This document shows positions 7,518 through 14,877 of a DNA stretch of 23,424 bases, piece by piece. The translations under genes and the position numbers were made by a program. Within the stretch, counting starts at the first letter, position 1. Each line of letters begins with the position of its first letter. Origin of the DNA: an uncultured Eubacteriales bacterium (GTDB taxonomy: Bacteria; Bacillota; Clostridia; Oscillospirales; Oscillospiraceae). The DNA is taken from NCBI GenBank assembly GCA_900546255.1, contig URCB01000028.1, forward strand, positions 1-23,424. The letters are read 5' to 3'. Below the pieces are notes generated by a model. That model worked only from the letters and a program-made list of their open reading frames with translations. It ran no database searches and was not told where the DNA came from.

Positions 7518-9893
7518 ATGAAACCTACCCTTTGCAGCAGATGCAAAAAAAATGTTGCCGTGGTGTTCATCACCCGGCTGGACAATAACGGGCAGGGCAG
7601 CCACAACGAGGGCCTCTGCTTGAAATGCGCCCGAGAGCTGAACATCCGCCCGGTAACCGATATGATCGAAAAAATGGGCCTCAGCGACGAAGAACTGGAA
7701 GGTCTGACCAATGAAATGATGTCCGCCTTTGAAGGGGCTGAGAGCATGGAAGGCCTGCTGGGCAACCTCTCCGGCGCCTTGAGCGATGCCGCCAACGGCA
7801 ACGATGACGATGAGGAGGACGGCCGCACTGCCACCTTCCCCTTCCTCAATAAGTTAATGGGCAACCTGGCGCCCACAGAGGGGAACGACACCAAGGAGGA
7901 GCCGCTCCCCGATGTCTCCCCCCAGGCGGCGGACGGCGGCCGAGCCGCTCGAGAGGACAAAGCCGACCGGAAAAACCGTGGAAAACGGAAGTTTCTGGAA
8001 AACCACTGCATCTCCCTCACTCGAAAGGCCGCCGAAGGCAAACTGGACCGGATGATCGGCCGGGAGCAGGAATTGGAGCGGGTGATCCAAATCCTCAACC
8101 GCCGGCAGAAGAACAACCCCTGCCTCATCGGGGAACCCGGCGTGGGCAAAACCGCCATTGCCGAAGGGCTGGCCATGAAGATTTACCAGGGCGATGTGCC
8201 CTATAAGCTGAAGGACAAAGAGGTCTACCTGTTGGATCTCACCTCTCTGGTAGCCGGCACCCAGTTCCGGGGGCAGTTTGAAAGCCGTATGAAGGGACTC
8301 ATTGAGGAGATCAAAAAACTGGGCAACATCATCCTAGTGATTGACGAAGTCCATAACCTGGTGGGCGCCGGGGACGCCGAGGGATCCATGAACGCCGCCA
8401 ACATCCTCAAACCTGCCCTCTCCCGGGGCGAGCTCCAGGTCATCGGCGCCACCACCCTGGTGGAGTACCGGAAGTATATCGAAAAGGACTCCGCCCTGGA
8501 GCGGCGGTTCCAGCCGGTGATCGTCAACGAGCCCTCCATTGAGGACGCCGTGGAGATCATCAAGGGCGTTGCCCCCTACTATGAGTCCTTCCACCATGTA
8601 AAGATCACCCCCGACATTGCCCGCCTGGCCGTGCTCATGTCGGAGCGCTATATCACCGACCGGTTCCTGCCAGACAAGGCCATCGACCTCATCGACGAAG
8701 CCTGCTCCGACGCCAACCTCCGGGACAAGAACCTGGCCCGCAGCATGGAAGTGGAGAAAGAGCTCAACGACATCGCCGTGGAGCGGGAGGTCATGGTGGC
8801 CGATGCCAGCGACAGGGCCTATGAGCGCCTGGCCGAGCTGCGCAGCAAGGAGCTGCAGCTGCTCCAGGAGCAGAAGGAGCTGAGCCAGCGGGAGGCTCCC
8901 ACTCTAACCCTGGACAGCCTGGCCCGGGTGGTGGAACTTTGGACCAAGATCCCCGCCAGCACCATCCAGGAGCAGGAGTACGAGCGCCTAGCCAAGCTGG
9001 AAGACCGGCTGAAGGAGCACGTGGTGGGCCAGGATGAGGCCATCGCCTCGGTGGCCGCTGCCATCCGCCGCAACCGGGTGGGGGTCACCACCAAGCGCAA
9101 GCCGGTGTCCTTCATCTTCGTCGGTTCTACCGGCGTGGGCAAGACGGAGCTGGTGAAGCGGCTGGCGGAAGACCTCTTCCACGCCCCGGAATCCCTGATT
9201 CGTCTGGACATGTCGGAGTTCATGGAAAAGCATTCGGTCTCCCGGATCATCGGCTCTCCCCCGGGGTATGTGGGGTATGACGAGGCTGGCCAGCTCACGG
9301 AAAAGATCCGCCGGAAACCCTACTCCGTGATCCTCTTTGACGAGATCGAAAAGGCCCACCCCGATGTGCTGAATATCCTGCTCCAGATCCTGGATGACGG
9401 CCATATCACCGACGCCCAGGGCCGGACGGTGAACTTCGAAAACACCGTCATCGTCATGACCTCCAACGCCGGCAGTGAGAACAACTCCGGCCCGCTGGGC
9501 TTTGGCAAAACCACCAACGAGCTGAACAAGGACAAGGCCATGAAAGCCCTGCAACAGTTCCTGCGGCCGGAGTTCATCAACCGGGTGGACGAAGTCATCT
9601 GCTTTAACCAGCTCTCGGAAGAAAACTTCCGTTCCATCGCCCGGATCATGCTCCAGGAGCTCCAAGACGTGCTGCAGGAAAAGAACCTCACCTTCTCTTG
9701 GGAGGAATCGGTGCTGGATCAGCTGGTAAAGGAATCCTACTCCGCCGCCTATGGCGCCCGGAACCTCCGCCGGTATATTCAGAAGCATTTGGAAGATCCC
9801 ATCGCTTCCCAGATCATTGACAGTTACCTCCATCCCATCACCGCTTTGAAGGCTGTGGTGGAGGACGGGAAGATCGTCATTCACTCCCTGTAA
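7518..9893 (+). CDS. ClpE-type ATP-dependent Clp protease ATP-binding subunit
   Basis: A 791-residue Hsp100 unfoldase with two AAA+ domains. The N-terminus carries a four-cysteine zinc finger, Cys6-x2-Cys9 and Cys34-x2-Cys37, the mark of ClpE rather than ClpC, which has paired Clp_N repeats instead. An acidic low-complexity linker follows (about 60-150, with a D/E run near 95-100). AAA-1 has Walker A GEPGVGKT (205-212) and Walker B VIDE (D276/E277). A short coiled-coil M-domain lies at about 405-450. AAA-2 has Walker A GSTGVGKT (536-543) and Walker [10 protein letters not shown] (D608/E609). The tripeptide LGF (660-662) occupies the ClpP-docking loop, so it should feed ClpP, which is not in this window. 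ATG 7518 is preferred over GTG 7506, which lies within the ribosome binding site. Annotation as ClpC-like is the alternative. Confidence 0.9.
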   Translation: MKPTLCSRCKKNVAVVFITRLDNNGQGSHNEGLCLKCARELNIRPVTDMIEKMGLSDEELEGLTNEMMSAFEGAESMEGLLGNLSGALSDAANGNDDDEEDGRTATFPFLNKLMGNLAPTEGNDTKEEPLPDVSPQAADGGRAAREDKADRKNRGKRKFLENHCISLTRKAAEGKLDRMIGREQELERVIQILNRRQKNNPCLIGEPGVGKTAIAEGLAMKIYQGDVPYKLKDKEVYLLDLTSLVAGTQFRGQFESRMKGLIEEIKKLGNIILVIDEVHNLVGAGDAEGSMNAANILKPALSRGELQVIGATTLVEYRKYIEKDSALERRFQPVIVNEPSIEDAVEIIKGVAPYYESFHHVKITPDIARLAVLMSERYITDRFLPDKAIDLIDEACSDANLRDKNLARSMEVEKELNDIAVEREVMVADASDRAYERLAELRSKELQLLQEQKELSQREAPTLTLDSLARVVELWTKIPASTIQEQEYERLAKLEDRLKEHVVGQDEAIASVAAAIRRNRVGVTTKRKPVSFIFVGSTGVGKTELVKRLAEDLFHAPESLIRLDMSEFMEKHSVSRIIGSPPGYVGYDEAGQLTEKIRRKPYSVILFDEIEKAHPDVLNILLQILDDGHITDAQGRTVNFENTVIVMTSNAGSENNSGPLGFGKTTNELNKDKAMKALQQFLRPEFINRVDEVICFNQLSEENFRSIARIMLQELQDVLQEKNLTFSWEESVLDQLVKESYSAAYGARNLRRYIQKHLEDPIASQIIDSYLHPITALKAVVEDGKIVIHSL

Positions 9894-9920
9894 TCCGGAA
9901 CCCCTTGGAAACCAATGAAA

Positions 9921-9956
9921 ATCGCCTGCACAGAAAAGCTGTGCAGGCGATTTTTT
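9921..9956 (+). terminator. Strong rho-independent terminator, probably bidirectional
   Basis: A perfect 13-bp stem (9921-9933 with 9939-9951), loop AAAAG, followed by a T run to 9956. Four A precede the stem, so the reverse strand also gets a short T tract. It lies between the convergent ClpE-like and DegV genes and can serve both. Confidence 0.95.
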
Positions 9957-9967
9957 GGGGGTAGCGA

Positions 9968-10837
9968 TTATCTCTCTTTTCCCAGGAAAAACAGTGCCAG
10001 GGTCCCCAGGCCAGCGTGGGCGCCGATCACCGGCCCCACATCTCCGATGGTGACGGAGGCCACCCCCAGTTTGCTCTGAATGGCGGCAGCCAGAACCTCA
10101 GCATCTCCCAGGCAGTCCCCATGGCTGATGTAAATTCGCTGGGTTTCCGGGGCAATGGCGGTCTCCTCCATATGGCGTACCAGGGCTTCCACCGACTTCT
10201 TCCGCCCCTTGGCAGACTCCATGGGCACCAAGCGCCCCTCATGGTCCACATGGAGGACGGGCTTAATGTTCAGCAGGTTCCCCACAATGGCTTTGCCGGC
10301 AGACAGCCGCCCACCCCGGCGCAGCTGGCTGAGATCCCCCACGGTAAACCAGTGGCAGAGGTGGGGGATGGTCTCCTGGACAAAGGACGCCACTTCCTCC
10401 AAGGACTTCCCCTTCCGCTTTTCCTGGACTGCCAGATCCACCAGCAGGCCTTGCCCCATGGAGGCACAGAGGGTATCCACCGCGCGAATCACAGCGTCAG
10501 GAAACGCCTCCCGCAACTCTTCCACTGCCATGGCAGCGTTTTGATAGGTGGCGCTGAGGGCAGAGGAAAACCCCAGATAGAGCACGTCCTTTCCTGCCTC
10601 CAGGAAGGGGCGGAAAGCGTCCTTAAAGGCCTCTACATTGGGGGCAGAGGTCTGGGCAGGTTCCCCTTTGCTTAGGCGGGTGTAAAAGACGTGGCTTTCC
10701 GGCATTTCCCCGGGATAGTTGCGAAAGTGGTCCTGTCCCAGGTGGACGGACAGGGGGATCACGGTGAGGTCCAACTCCCGGATCAGGTTCTCATCAAAAT
10801 CGCAGCAGGAATCCGTCGCGATGATATAGTCTCTCAT
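9968..10837 (-). CDS. DegV family fatty-acid-binding protein
   Basis: A 289-residue soluble protein of the DegV/FakB family. Characterised members bind a fatty acid and present it to the kinase FakA for phosphorylation. Family motifs visible are IIATDSCCDF at the N-terminus, the ligand-contact motif AQTSAPN near 61-67, GFSSALSATYQNA near 89-101, VDTLCASMGQG near 120-130 and the GRLS segment RRGGRLSAGKAIVGNLLNIKP near 168-188 (key residues G, R, L, S and K). Start ATG 10837 has GAAGGAGG about 6 nt upstream. It lies 40 bp downstream of the hemolysin III gene on the same strand, so the two probably share a transcript. FakB function is inferred from the family; no fakA is in the window. Confidence 0.93.
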   Translation of the reverse strand: MRDYIIATDSCCDFDENLIRELDLTVIPLSVHLGQDHFRNYPGEMPESHVFYTRLSKGEPAQTSAPNVEAFKDAFRPFLEAGKDVLYLGFSSALSATYQNAAMAVEELREAFPDAVIRAVDTLCASMGQGLLVDLAVQEKRKGKSLEEVASFVQETIPHLCHWFTVGDLSQLRRGGRLSAGKAIVGNLLNIKPVLHVDHEGRLVPMESAKGRKKSVEALVRHMEETAIAPETQRIYISHGDCLGDAEVLAAAIQSKLGVASVTIGDVGPVIGAHAGLGTLALFFLGKER

Positions 10838-10877
10838 AGTAGCCTCCTTCTAACGTGTCTGTGGTGAGCGTAGGCCT

Positions 10878-11543
10878 TTAAAAACAGCAGTTGGTGTATA
10901 CCGCAAAGAAATGGAACACCGTGCCGGCCAACACAAAGAAATGCCAGATGCCGTGGCGGTAAGGCTTGTCCTTTTGCCGATAGAAGACCACCCCAATGGT
11001 GTAGGCAAGCCCCCCCAACAGAATCAGCAGGAACCCTATCCTACTGAGATTGTGCAGCATCACCGGCATGGCCAACACGGCCATCCACCCCATGACCAGG
11101 TAGAGCACCAAGGAGAGTTTCTTCCACCGGGCCAGGTCCACCGCATTGAGGGCAATGCCCACCAGACCACAGGCCAGGTTGATGCCAAACAAGGTCCAGC
11201 CATAGGGGCCGCCCACAGTGACCAGACAGACGGGGGCATAGGTCCCCATAATCAGCAGGAAAATGGAGCAGTGGTCCAATACTTGAAACACCTGCTTCCC
11301 CTTCGACGGCGGCAAGGCATGGTACAAGCAGGAAAAGAGGTAGAGGAGGATCATGGACACCCCAAACACCGTGACGCCCACCAGGTTGACCAGGCCCCCA
11401 TAGGCCTTGGCACGCAGAACCAGCAGCACGGTGCCGGCCACAGCCAACAGGGCACCCACACCGTGGGACACGGCGTTGAGAACTTCTTCCCCTACACTCA
11501 GCCGGCGAGTATCGCCGGGATAGGCCAACGATTCGGTCATCAT
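10878..11543 (-). CDS. Hemolysin III / PAQR family membrane protein
   Basis: A 221-residue seven-helix integral membrane protein of the YqfA/hemolysin III (PAQR, adiponectin-receptor-like) family. The conserved intramembrane metal site is present: Ser71 and His75 in SCLYH, Asp90 in VLDHCSIF, and His197 and His201 in HGIWH. In eukaryotic relatives these residues hold zinc for a hydrolase activity; the bacterial role is unclear and the haemolysin name is historical. ATG codons at 11543 and 11540 both follow GAAGGAGG at usable distance. It is the first gene of a two-gene minus-strand unit with degV, preceded by a good promoter at 11593-11621. Confidence 0.92.
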   Translation of the reverse strand: MMTESLAYPGDTRRLSVGEEVLNAVSHGVGALLAVAGTVLLVLRAKAYGGLVNLVGVTVFGVSMILLYLFSCLYHALPPSKGKQVFQVLDHCSIFLLIMGTYAPVCLVTVGGPYGWTLFGINLACGLVGIALNAVDLARWKKLSLVLYLVMGWMAVLAMPVMLHNLSRIGFLLILLGGLAYTIGVVFYRQKDKPYRHGIWHFFVLAGTVFHFFAVYTNCCF

Positions 11544-11592
11544 GGTTCCTCCTTCTCTGATTTTAAAAACGCTTCATCTTGAGTTCAATATT

Positions 11593-11621
11593 AGGATAGC
11601 ACGCGCACTGCAAAAAGTCAA
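11593..11621 (-). promoter_or_regulatory. Sigma-A promoter of the hemolysin III-degV unit
   Basis: On the minus strand TTGACT (11616-11621), 17-bp spacer, TATCCT (11593-11598), 50 bp upstream of ATG 11543. Confidence 0.7.
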
Positions 11622-11688
11622 GTATATATTATATCCAATATGAAATAACCTTGTTTCCGACACAAGAAGTGCATTTTCGACGCCTTGC

Positions 11689-11708
11689 ATCTTTTCTCTA
11701 GAAAAGAT
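11689..11708. promoter_or_regulatory. Palindrome upstream of the phenylacetate-CoA ligase promoter
   Basis: Perfect 9-bp arms ATCTTTTCT and AGAAAAGAT separated by CT. The site ends 12 bp before the -35 box at 11721, in an AT-rich intergenic stretch, and no T run follows. A dimeric regulator binding site is the simplest reading; which regulator is unknown. Confidence 0.5.
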
Positions 11709-11720
11709 CACATTTTCCCC

Positions 11721-11749
11721 TTGACTTTTTCTCGAGAGGCTTTTATACT
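11721..11749 (+). promoter_or_regulatory. Sigma-A promoter of the CoA ligase-ACT operon
   Basis: TTGACT (11721-11726), 17-bp spacer containing the small palindrome TCTCGAGA, and TATACT (11744-11749). Predicted start is near 11756, inside an inverted repeat. Confidence 0.75.
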
Positions 11750-11753
11750 TATC

Positions 11754-11777
11754 ATAATAAAAAAATGATGTTATTAT
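11754..11777. promoter_or_regulatory. Inverted repeat over the predicted transcription start
   Basis: ATAATAA (11754-11760) and TTATTAT (11771-11777) are perfect inverted arms 10 bp apart, beginning 4 bp after the -10 box. The location suits a repressor operator, but AT-rich arms of 7 bp can arise by chance. Confidence 0.35.
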
Positions 11778-11817
11778 AACAACAAAGCAACATTGAGAGA
11801 GTGAGGACTGATGTTCC

Positions 11818-13122
11818 GTGCCCATGTACCAACCTGAAATTGAAACCATGCCCCAGGACCAGATCCGGGCCCACCAGAGTAAGCTGCTGGTTCAGCAAGT
11901 GCGCAATGTCTATGACAATGTCCCCTATTACCGGGCCAAGATGGAGGCCAAAGGGATCACCCCCGATGACATCCATGGCCTGGAAGACCTGCACAAACTC
12001 CCCTTCCTCAGCAAAAACGATCTGCGGGAGGCCTATCCGTATGGCCTGTTGGCCCGCCCTTTGAAGGACTGCGTCCGTATCCAGTCGACCTCCGGCACCA
12101 CCGGCCGGCGGGTAGTGGCTTTCTACACCCAACATGACCTGGACCTGTGGGAGGATTGCTGTGCCCGCGCCATCATGGCCGCCGGCGGCACCAATGAGGA
12201 TGTGTGCCACGTGTGTTATGGCTACGGCCTATTCACCGGGGGCCCCGGCCTCAACGGTGGCTCCCACAAGGTGGGATGCCTGACCTTGCCCATGTCTTCG
12301 GGCAACACAGACCGTCAGATCCAGTTCATGTGCGACCTGGAGGCCACCATCCTTTGCTGCACCCCCTCCTACGCCGCCTTCCTGGCAGAGAGCATCATCG
12401 AACGGGGGCTGCGGGATAAGATTAAGCTGAAGGCTGGCATCTTTGGCGCCGAGGCCTGGTCGGAGGAGATGCGCCAGGACATTCAGAACAAACTGGGCAT
12501 TCAGGCCTATGACATCTATGGCCTGACAGAGCTCTCCGGCCCTGGCGTTGCCTACGAGTGCAGTGACCAGCACGGAATGCACATTTGTGAGGACCATTTC
12601 ATCGCGGAGATCATTGACCCTGACACTGGCGAGGTTCTTCCCGACGGCTCCAAGGGGGAACTGGTATTCACCTCCATCACCAAGGAAGCCTTCCCCTTGA
12701 TTCGCTACCGCACCCGGGACATCTGTGTGCTGGACCGCTCCCCCTGCCCCTGCGGCCGCACCCATGTGCGGATGAGCAAGCCCATGGGCCGCTCGGACGA
12801 TATGATGATCATCCGGGGCGTGAACGTCTTCCCCTCCCAGATCGAGGAGGTGCTGCTGAAGGTCAGCGGCGAAAACATCACCCCCAACTACCAGATCATC
12901 GTAGGCCGGGAGAACAACACCGACACCCTGGACATCAACGTGGAGATGAGCGAGAAGATGTTCTCCGACGATATCCGTTCCGTGGAGAAGCTGGAGAAGG
13001 AAATCGTCTCCAAACTGCGCTCCATGCTGGGCATCGGTGCTAAGGTTCACCTGGTCAACCCCAAGACCATCGCCCGCAGCGAGGGCAAAGCCCAGCGCAT
13101 CATCGACAACCGGAAACTGTAA
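11818..13122 (+). CDS. Phenylacetate-CoA ligase (aryl-acid AMP-forming ligase, PaaK family)
   Basis: A 434-residue adenylate-forming enzyme that activates an aromatic or related carboxylate to its CoA thioester using ATP. The phosphate-binding loop STSGTTGRR lies at about 90-98, the adenine/AMP motif DIYGLTE at about 232-238, and LIRYRTRD plus a C-rich CPCGRTH motif near 295-312. The C-terminal lid domain follows with GRSDDMMIIRGVNVFPSQIE and catalytic-Lys-bearing end SEGKAQRI. Length matches PaaK. The start is ambiguous: GTG 11818 lies 10 nt after GAGGA, while ATG 11824 (MYQPEIE, the usual family N-terminus) lies 16 nt after it. An out-of-frame ATG at 11811 opens an 8-residue ORF overlapping the start. 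It forms an operon with an ACT-domain gene. In fermentative Clostridia such pairs are linked to aromatic amino acid catabolism; that link is inferred. Confidence 0.92.
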   Translation: MPMYQPEIETMPQDQIRAHQSKLLVQQVRNVYDNVPYYRAKMEAKGITPDDIHGLEDLHKLPFLSKNDLREAYPYGLLARPLKDCVRIQSTSGTTGRRVVAFYTQHDLDLWEDCCARAIMAAGGTNEDVCHVCYGYGLFTGGPGLNGGSHKVGCLTLPMSSGNTDRQIQFMCDLEATILCCTPSYAAFLAESIIERGLRDKIKLKAGIFGAEAWSEEMRQDIQNKLGIQAYDIYGLTELSGPGVAYECSDQHGMHICEDHFIAEIIDPDTGEVLPDGSKGELVFTSITKEAFPLIRYRTRDICVLDRSPCPCGRTHVRMSKPMGRSDDMMIIRGVNVFPSQIEEVLLKVSGENITPNYQIIVGRENNTDTLDINVEMSEKMFSDDIRSVEKLEKEIVSKLRSMLGIGAKVHLVNPKTIARSEGKAQRIIDNRKL

Positions 13123-13136
13123 GGAGGCAAACGACT

Positions 13137-13571
13137 ATGCTTATCAAACAGATCTCTGTCTTTGTGGAAAACGTGCCCGGCAAGCTGGTGGAGGTCTCCC
13201 AGATTTTGGGGGACAACGGCATTGATATGAGCGCCCTGTCCCTGGCGGACTCCTCCGACTTTGGCATTCTCCGCTTGATCGTCAATGACCCGGACAAGGC
13301 CTACCAGGTCCTCCGGGACCACGCCTTTGTGGTTAAGCAGAGTGACGTCATTGCCGCGGTCATTGACGACCGTCCCGGCGGCCTCACTGCGGTGCTGAGA
13401 ATCCTCGCCGAGGCCAAAGTGTCGGTGGAATACATGTACGCCTTTGTGGGGAACCGTCAGGACGGCCATGCCGTGGTGGTGATGCGCACCGACAACGAGG
13501 AAATCGCCCAGCAGGCCTTGGACACCCACCACATTTCCACCCTATCCCCCCAGGATATCTACCGTTTATAA
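13137..13571 (+). CDS. Tandem ACT-domain protein
   Basis: A 144-residue protein made of two ACT domains (about 1-68 and 70-142). Both show the beta-alpha-beta pattern with a ligand-loop sequence: VFVENVPGKLVEVSQIL in the first and DDRPGGLTAVLRILAEA in the second, each with the G-K/G-L turn typical of amino-acid-binding ACT folds. No enzyme domain is attached, so it is probably a small-molecule sensor or regulatory subunit. Its ribosome binding site AAGGAGG overlaps the stop codon of the CoA ligase gene, which indicates co-translation. Proteins of this kind commonly follow PaaK-type ligases in anaerobes. Binding of an aromatic or branched-chain amino acid is an inference. Confidence 0.9.
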   Translation: MLIKQISVFVENVPGKLVEVSQILGDNGIDMSALSLADSSDFGILRLIVNDPDKAYQVLRDHAFVVKQSDVIAAVIDDRPGGLTAVLRILAEAKVSVEYMYAFVGNRQDGHAVVVMRTDNEEIAQQALDTHHISTLSPQDIYRL

Positions 13572-13594
13572 CGCCGCTACCTCTTCGCTGGCGC

Positions 13595-13632
13595 CCCGCC
13601 CGCAGCCTCCCCCTGGCTGCGGGCGGGTTTTT
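13595..13632 (+). terminator. Rho-independent terminator of the CoA ligase-ACT operon
   Basis: Perfect 13-bp GC-rich stem (13595-13607 with 13615-13627), 7-nt loop, then five T. It separates this operon from the PadR unit whose promoter starts 9 bp later. Confidence 0.95.
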
Positions 13633-13640
13633 CTCTGTGC

Positions 13641-13669
13641 TTGACAGGAGCCGCCGTTTCCTCTATAAT
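13641..13669 (+). promoter_or_regulatory. Perfect-consensus sigma-A promoter of the PadR-DUF2812 unit
   Basis: TTGACA (13641-13646), exact 17-bp spacer, TATAAT (13664-13669). A fully consensus promoter is expected to be strong and so probably needs repression; candidate operator repeats start inside the -10 box. Confidence 0.9.
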
Positions 13670-13697
13670 ATCATTAGACGATATCAAGAGACGATAT
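13668..13697. promoter_or_regulatory. Candidate PadR operator: GATAT repeats overlapping the -10 box
   Basis: ATATC (13668-13672) and GATAT (13680-13684) form an inverted repeat. The 9-bp word AGACGATAT occurs twice (13676-13684 and 13689-13697) with a 13-bp period. The block begins in the -10 hexamer, covers the predicted transcription start and ends just before the padR ribosome binding site. Autorepression by the PadR protein encoded next is the natural inference. Confidence 0.55.
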
Positions 13698-13717
13698 TTC
13701 AGAGAGGAGGCGAATCC

Positions 13718-14089
13718 ATGCCCAAAAAATCAATGGAGTCCTTGACGGAGTCCATGTTCTATGTCCTCATGGCCTTTCTGGCCCGGCCCATGTGCGGCAT
13801 CGAGGTAACCGAGTTCATCGAAACCCTCACCCAGGGGCGGATTCAGATGGGCCCGGCCACCCTGTACACCATTCTGGGAAAGTTTGAGGCGGAGCAATAC
13901 ATCCAAGAAACCGCCGTAGAGGGGCGCAAACGCACCTATGCCATCACGGAAAAAGGCCGGGCGGCCTACGCCCAGGAGTTGGCCCGCCTGCACGCCTGCC
14001 TCCAGGATGCCCAGCGGGTGGAGGCAGGGGACGTCCCCGCACCCGCTTCCCCCGACCCCGCCCTGCGCCCAGCTTTGGCCACCCCATGA
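13718..14089 (+). CDS. PadR family transcriptional regulator
   Basis: A 123-residue winged-helix protein. The N-terminal PadR domain shows MESLTESMFYVLMAFL, then CGIEVTEFIETLT, and recognition-helix/wing features GPATLYTILGKFEAEQYI and GRKRTYAITEKGRAAY. The C-terminal helix normally used for dimerisation is short here and ends in a Pro/Ala-rich tail (about 105-123). Start ATG 13718 has AGGAGG 7 nt upstream. It is directly followed by two DUF2812 genes, a very common PadR partnership in Firmicutes, and preceded by a consensus promoter with repeats. It probably represses its own operon; the inducing signal is unknown. Confidence 0.92.
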   Translation: MPKKSMESLTESMFYVLMAFLARPMCGIEVTEFIETLTQGRIQMGPATLYTILGKFEAEQYIQETAVEGRKRTYAITEKGRAAYAQELARLHACLQDAQRVEAGDVPAPASPDPALRPALATP

Positions 14090-14123
14090 CGTTCCCCCCT
14101 TCCCCCTGAGAAAGGAGGCTTTT

Positions 14124-14840
14124 ATGAACGAGACCGCAACCCGCATTCTCCCCTGCCCCAGCTACGATATGGAAGCCGTGGAAAGCTGGCTCACCGACCA
14201 GGCCAAGCAGGGATGGTACCTGGAGCGACAGGGAGACTACTTCGGCCGGTTCCACTTTCGGAAGGACGTGCCCCGGGCACTGCCCTACCGGCTGGTGTCC
14301 TCTCTGGAGTCTACCACCGTCTTGCAGCAGACCCGCATCCATGGGTCTCCTCCTCCCCAGGAGGTCCTGGATTTGGCCGCCTATTCCGGCTGGGAATACG
14401 TCGCGTTGATCGAGGGGTTCTATGTTTATCGAGGCACCACAGAGCACCCCAGGGAGATGGAAACCGACCCTGTGCTTCAATCTGCATCCATTCGTAAGAT
14501 CCTGGGATACAAGGTGCTCTCTTTCCTGGTGGCCATTCCCCTCCTCTTCTTCCGTTTTTTCGTGTTTCCGCCCTCCTCTTTTCGCCTATCCTCCCTCCTT
14601 TGGCCCACCATCGCCGCCCTTGTGATGTTTGCTCTCATTGTAAGCATGGGTTTGGTGGAATTCCTGTTGGGGATGCGCTATTTGCACAGACGATCCCAGG
14701 TTCTGGCGCTGGGCCAAAGCTTGGATCACGAAAAGCCTTGGCAGCCTAAGTCCAAATTTTGGCTTGGATGGAAAACCTGCGAAATCACATGTTTTGCCCT
14801 ATTTGCCCTGTTTTTCCTGTTGTCCACGGTTTCATCCTAA
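14124..14840 (+). CDS. DUF2812 membrane protein, short paralogue
   Basis: A 238-residue protein. Residues 1-110 form the DUF2812 domain: YDMEAVESWLTDQAKQGWYLE near 13-33 (key W, G, L), ALPYRLVSSLE and GWEYVALIEGFYVYR, followed by TEHPREMETDP. Hydrophobic helices lie at about 128-150, 160-185 and 218-236. ATG 14124 has AAAGGAGG 5 nt upstream; the frame is open further upstream across padR, but in a different frame from it and without start signals. It lies 34 bp after padR. Function of DUF2812 is not established; PadR-linked members are thought to act at the membrane in envelope stress or transport, which is an inference. It is a tandem paralogue of the next gene. Confidence 0.85.
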   Translation: MNETATRILPCPSYDMEAVESWLTDQAKQGWYLERQGDYFGRFHFRKDVPRALPYRLVSSLESTTVLQQTRIHGSPPPQEVLDLAAYSGWEYVALIEGFYVYRGTTEHPREMETDPVLQSASIRKILGYKVLSFLVAIPLLFFRFFVFPPSSFRLSSLLWPTIAALVMFALIVSMGLVEFLLGMRYLHRRSQVLALGQSLDHEKPWQPKSKFWLGWKTCEITCFALFALFFLLSTVSS

Positions 14841-14877
14841 GCGGGTCCTTCCCTTTTGTGTTAGAAAGGTGGCGTGT

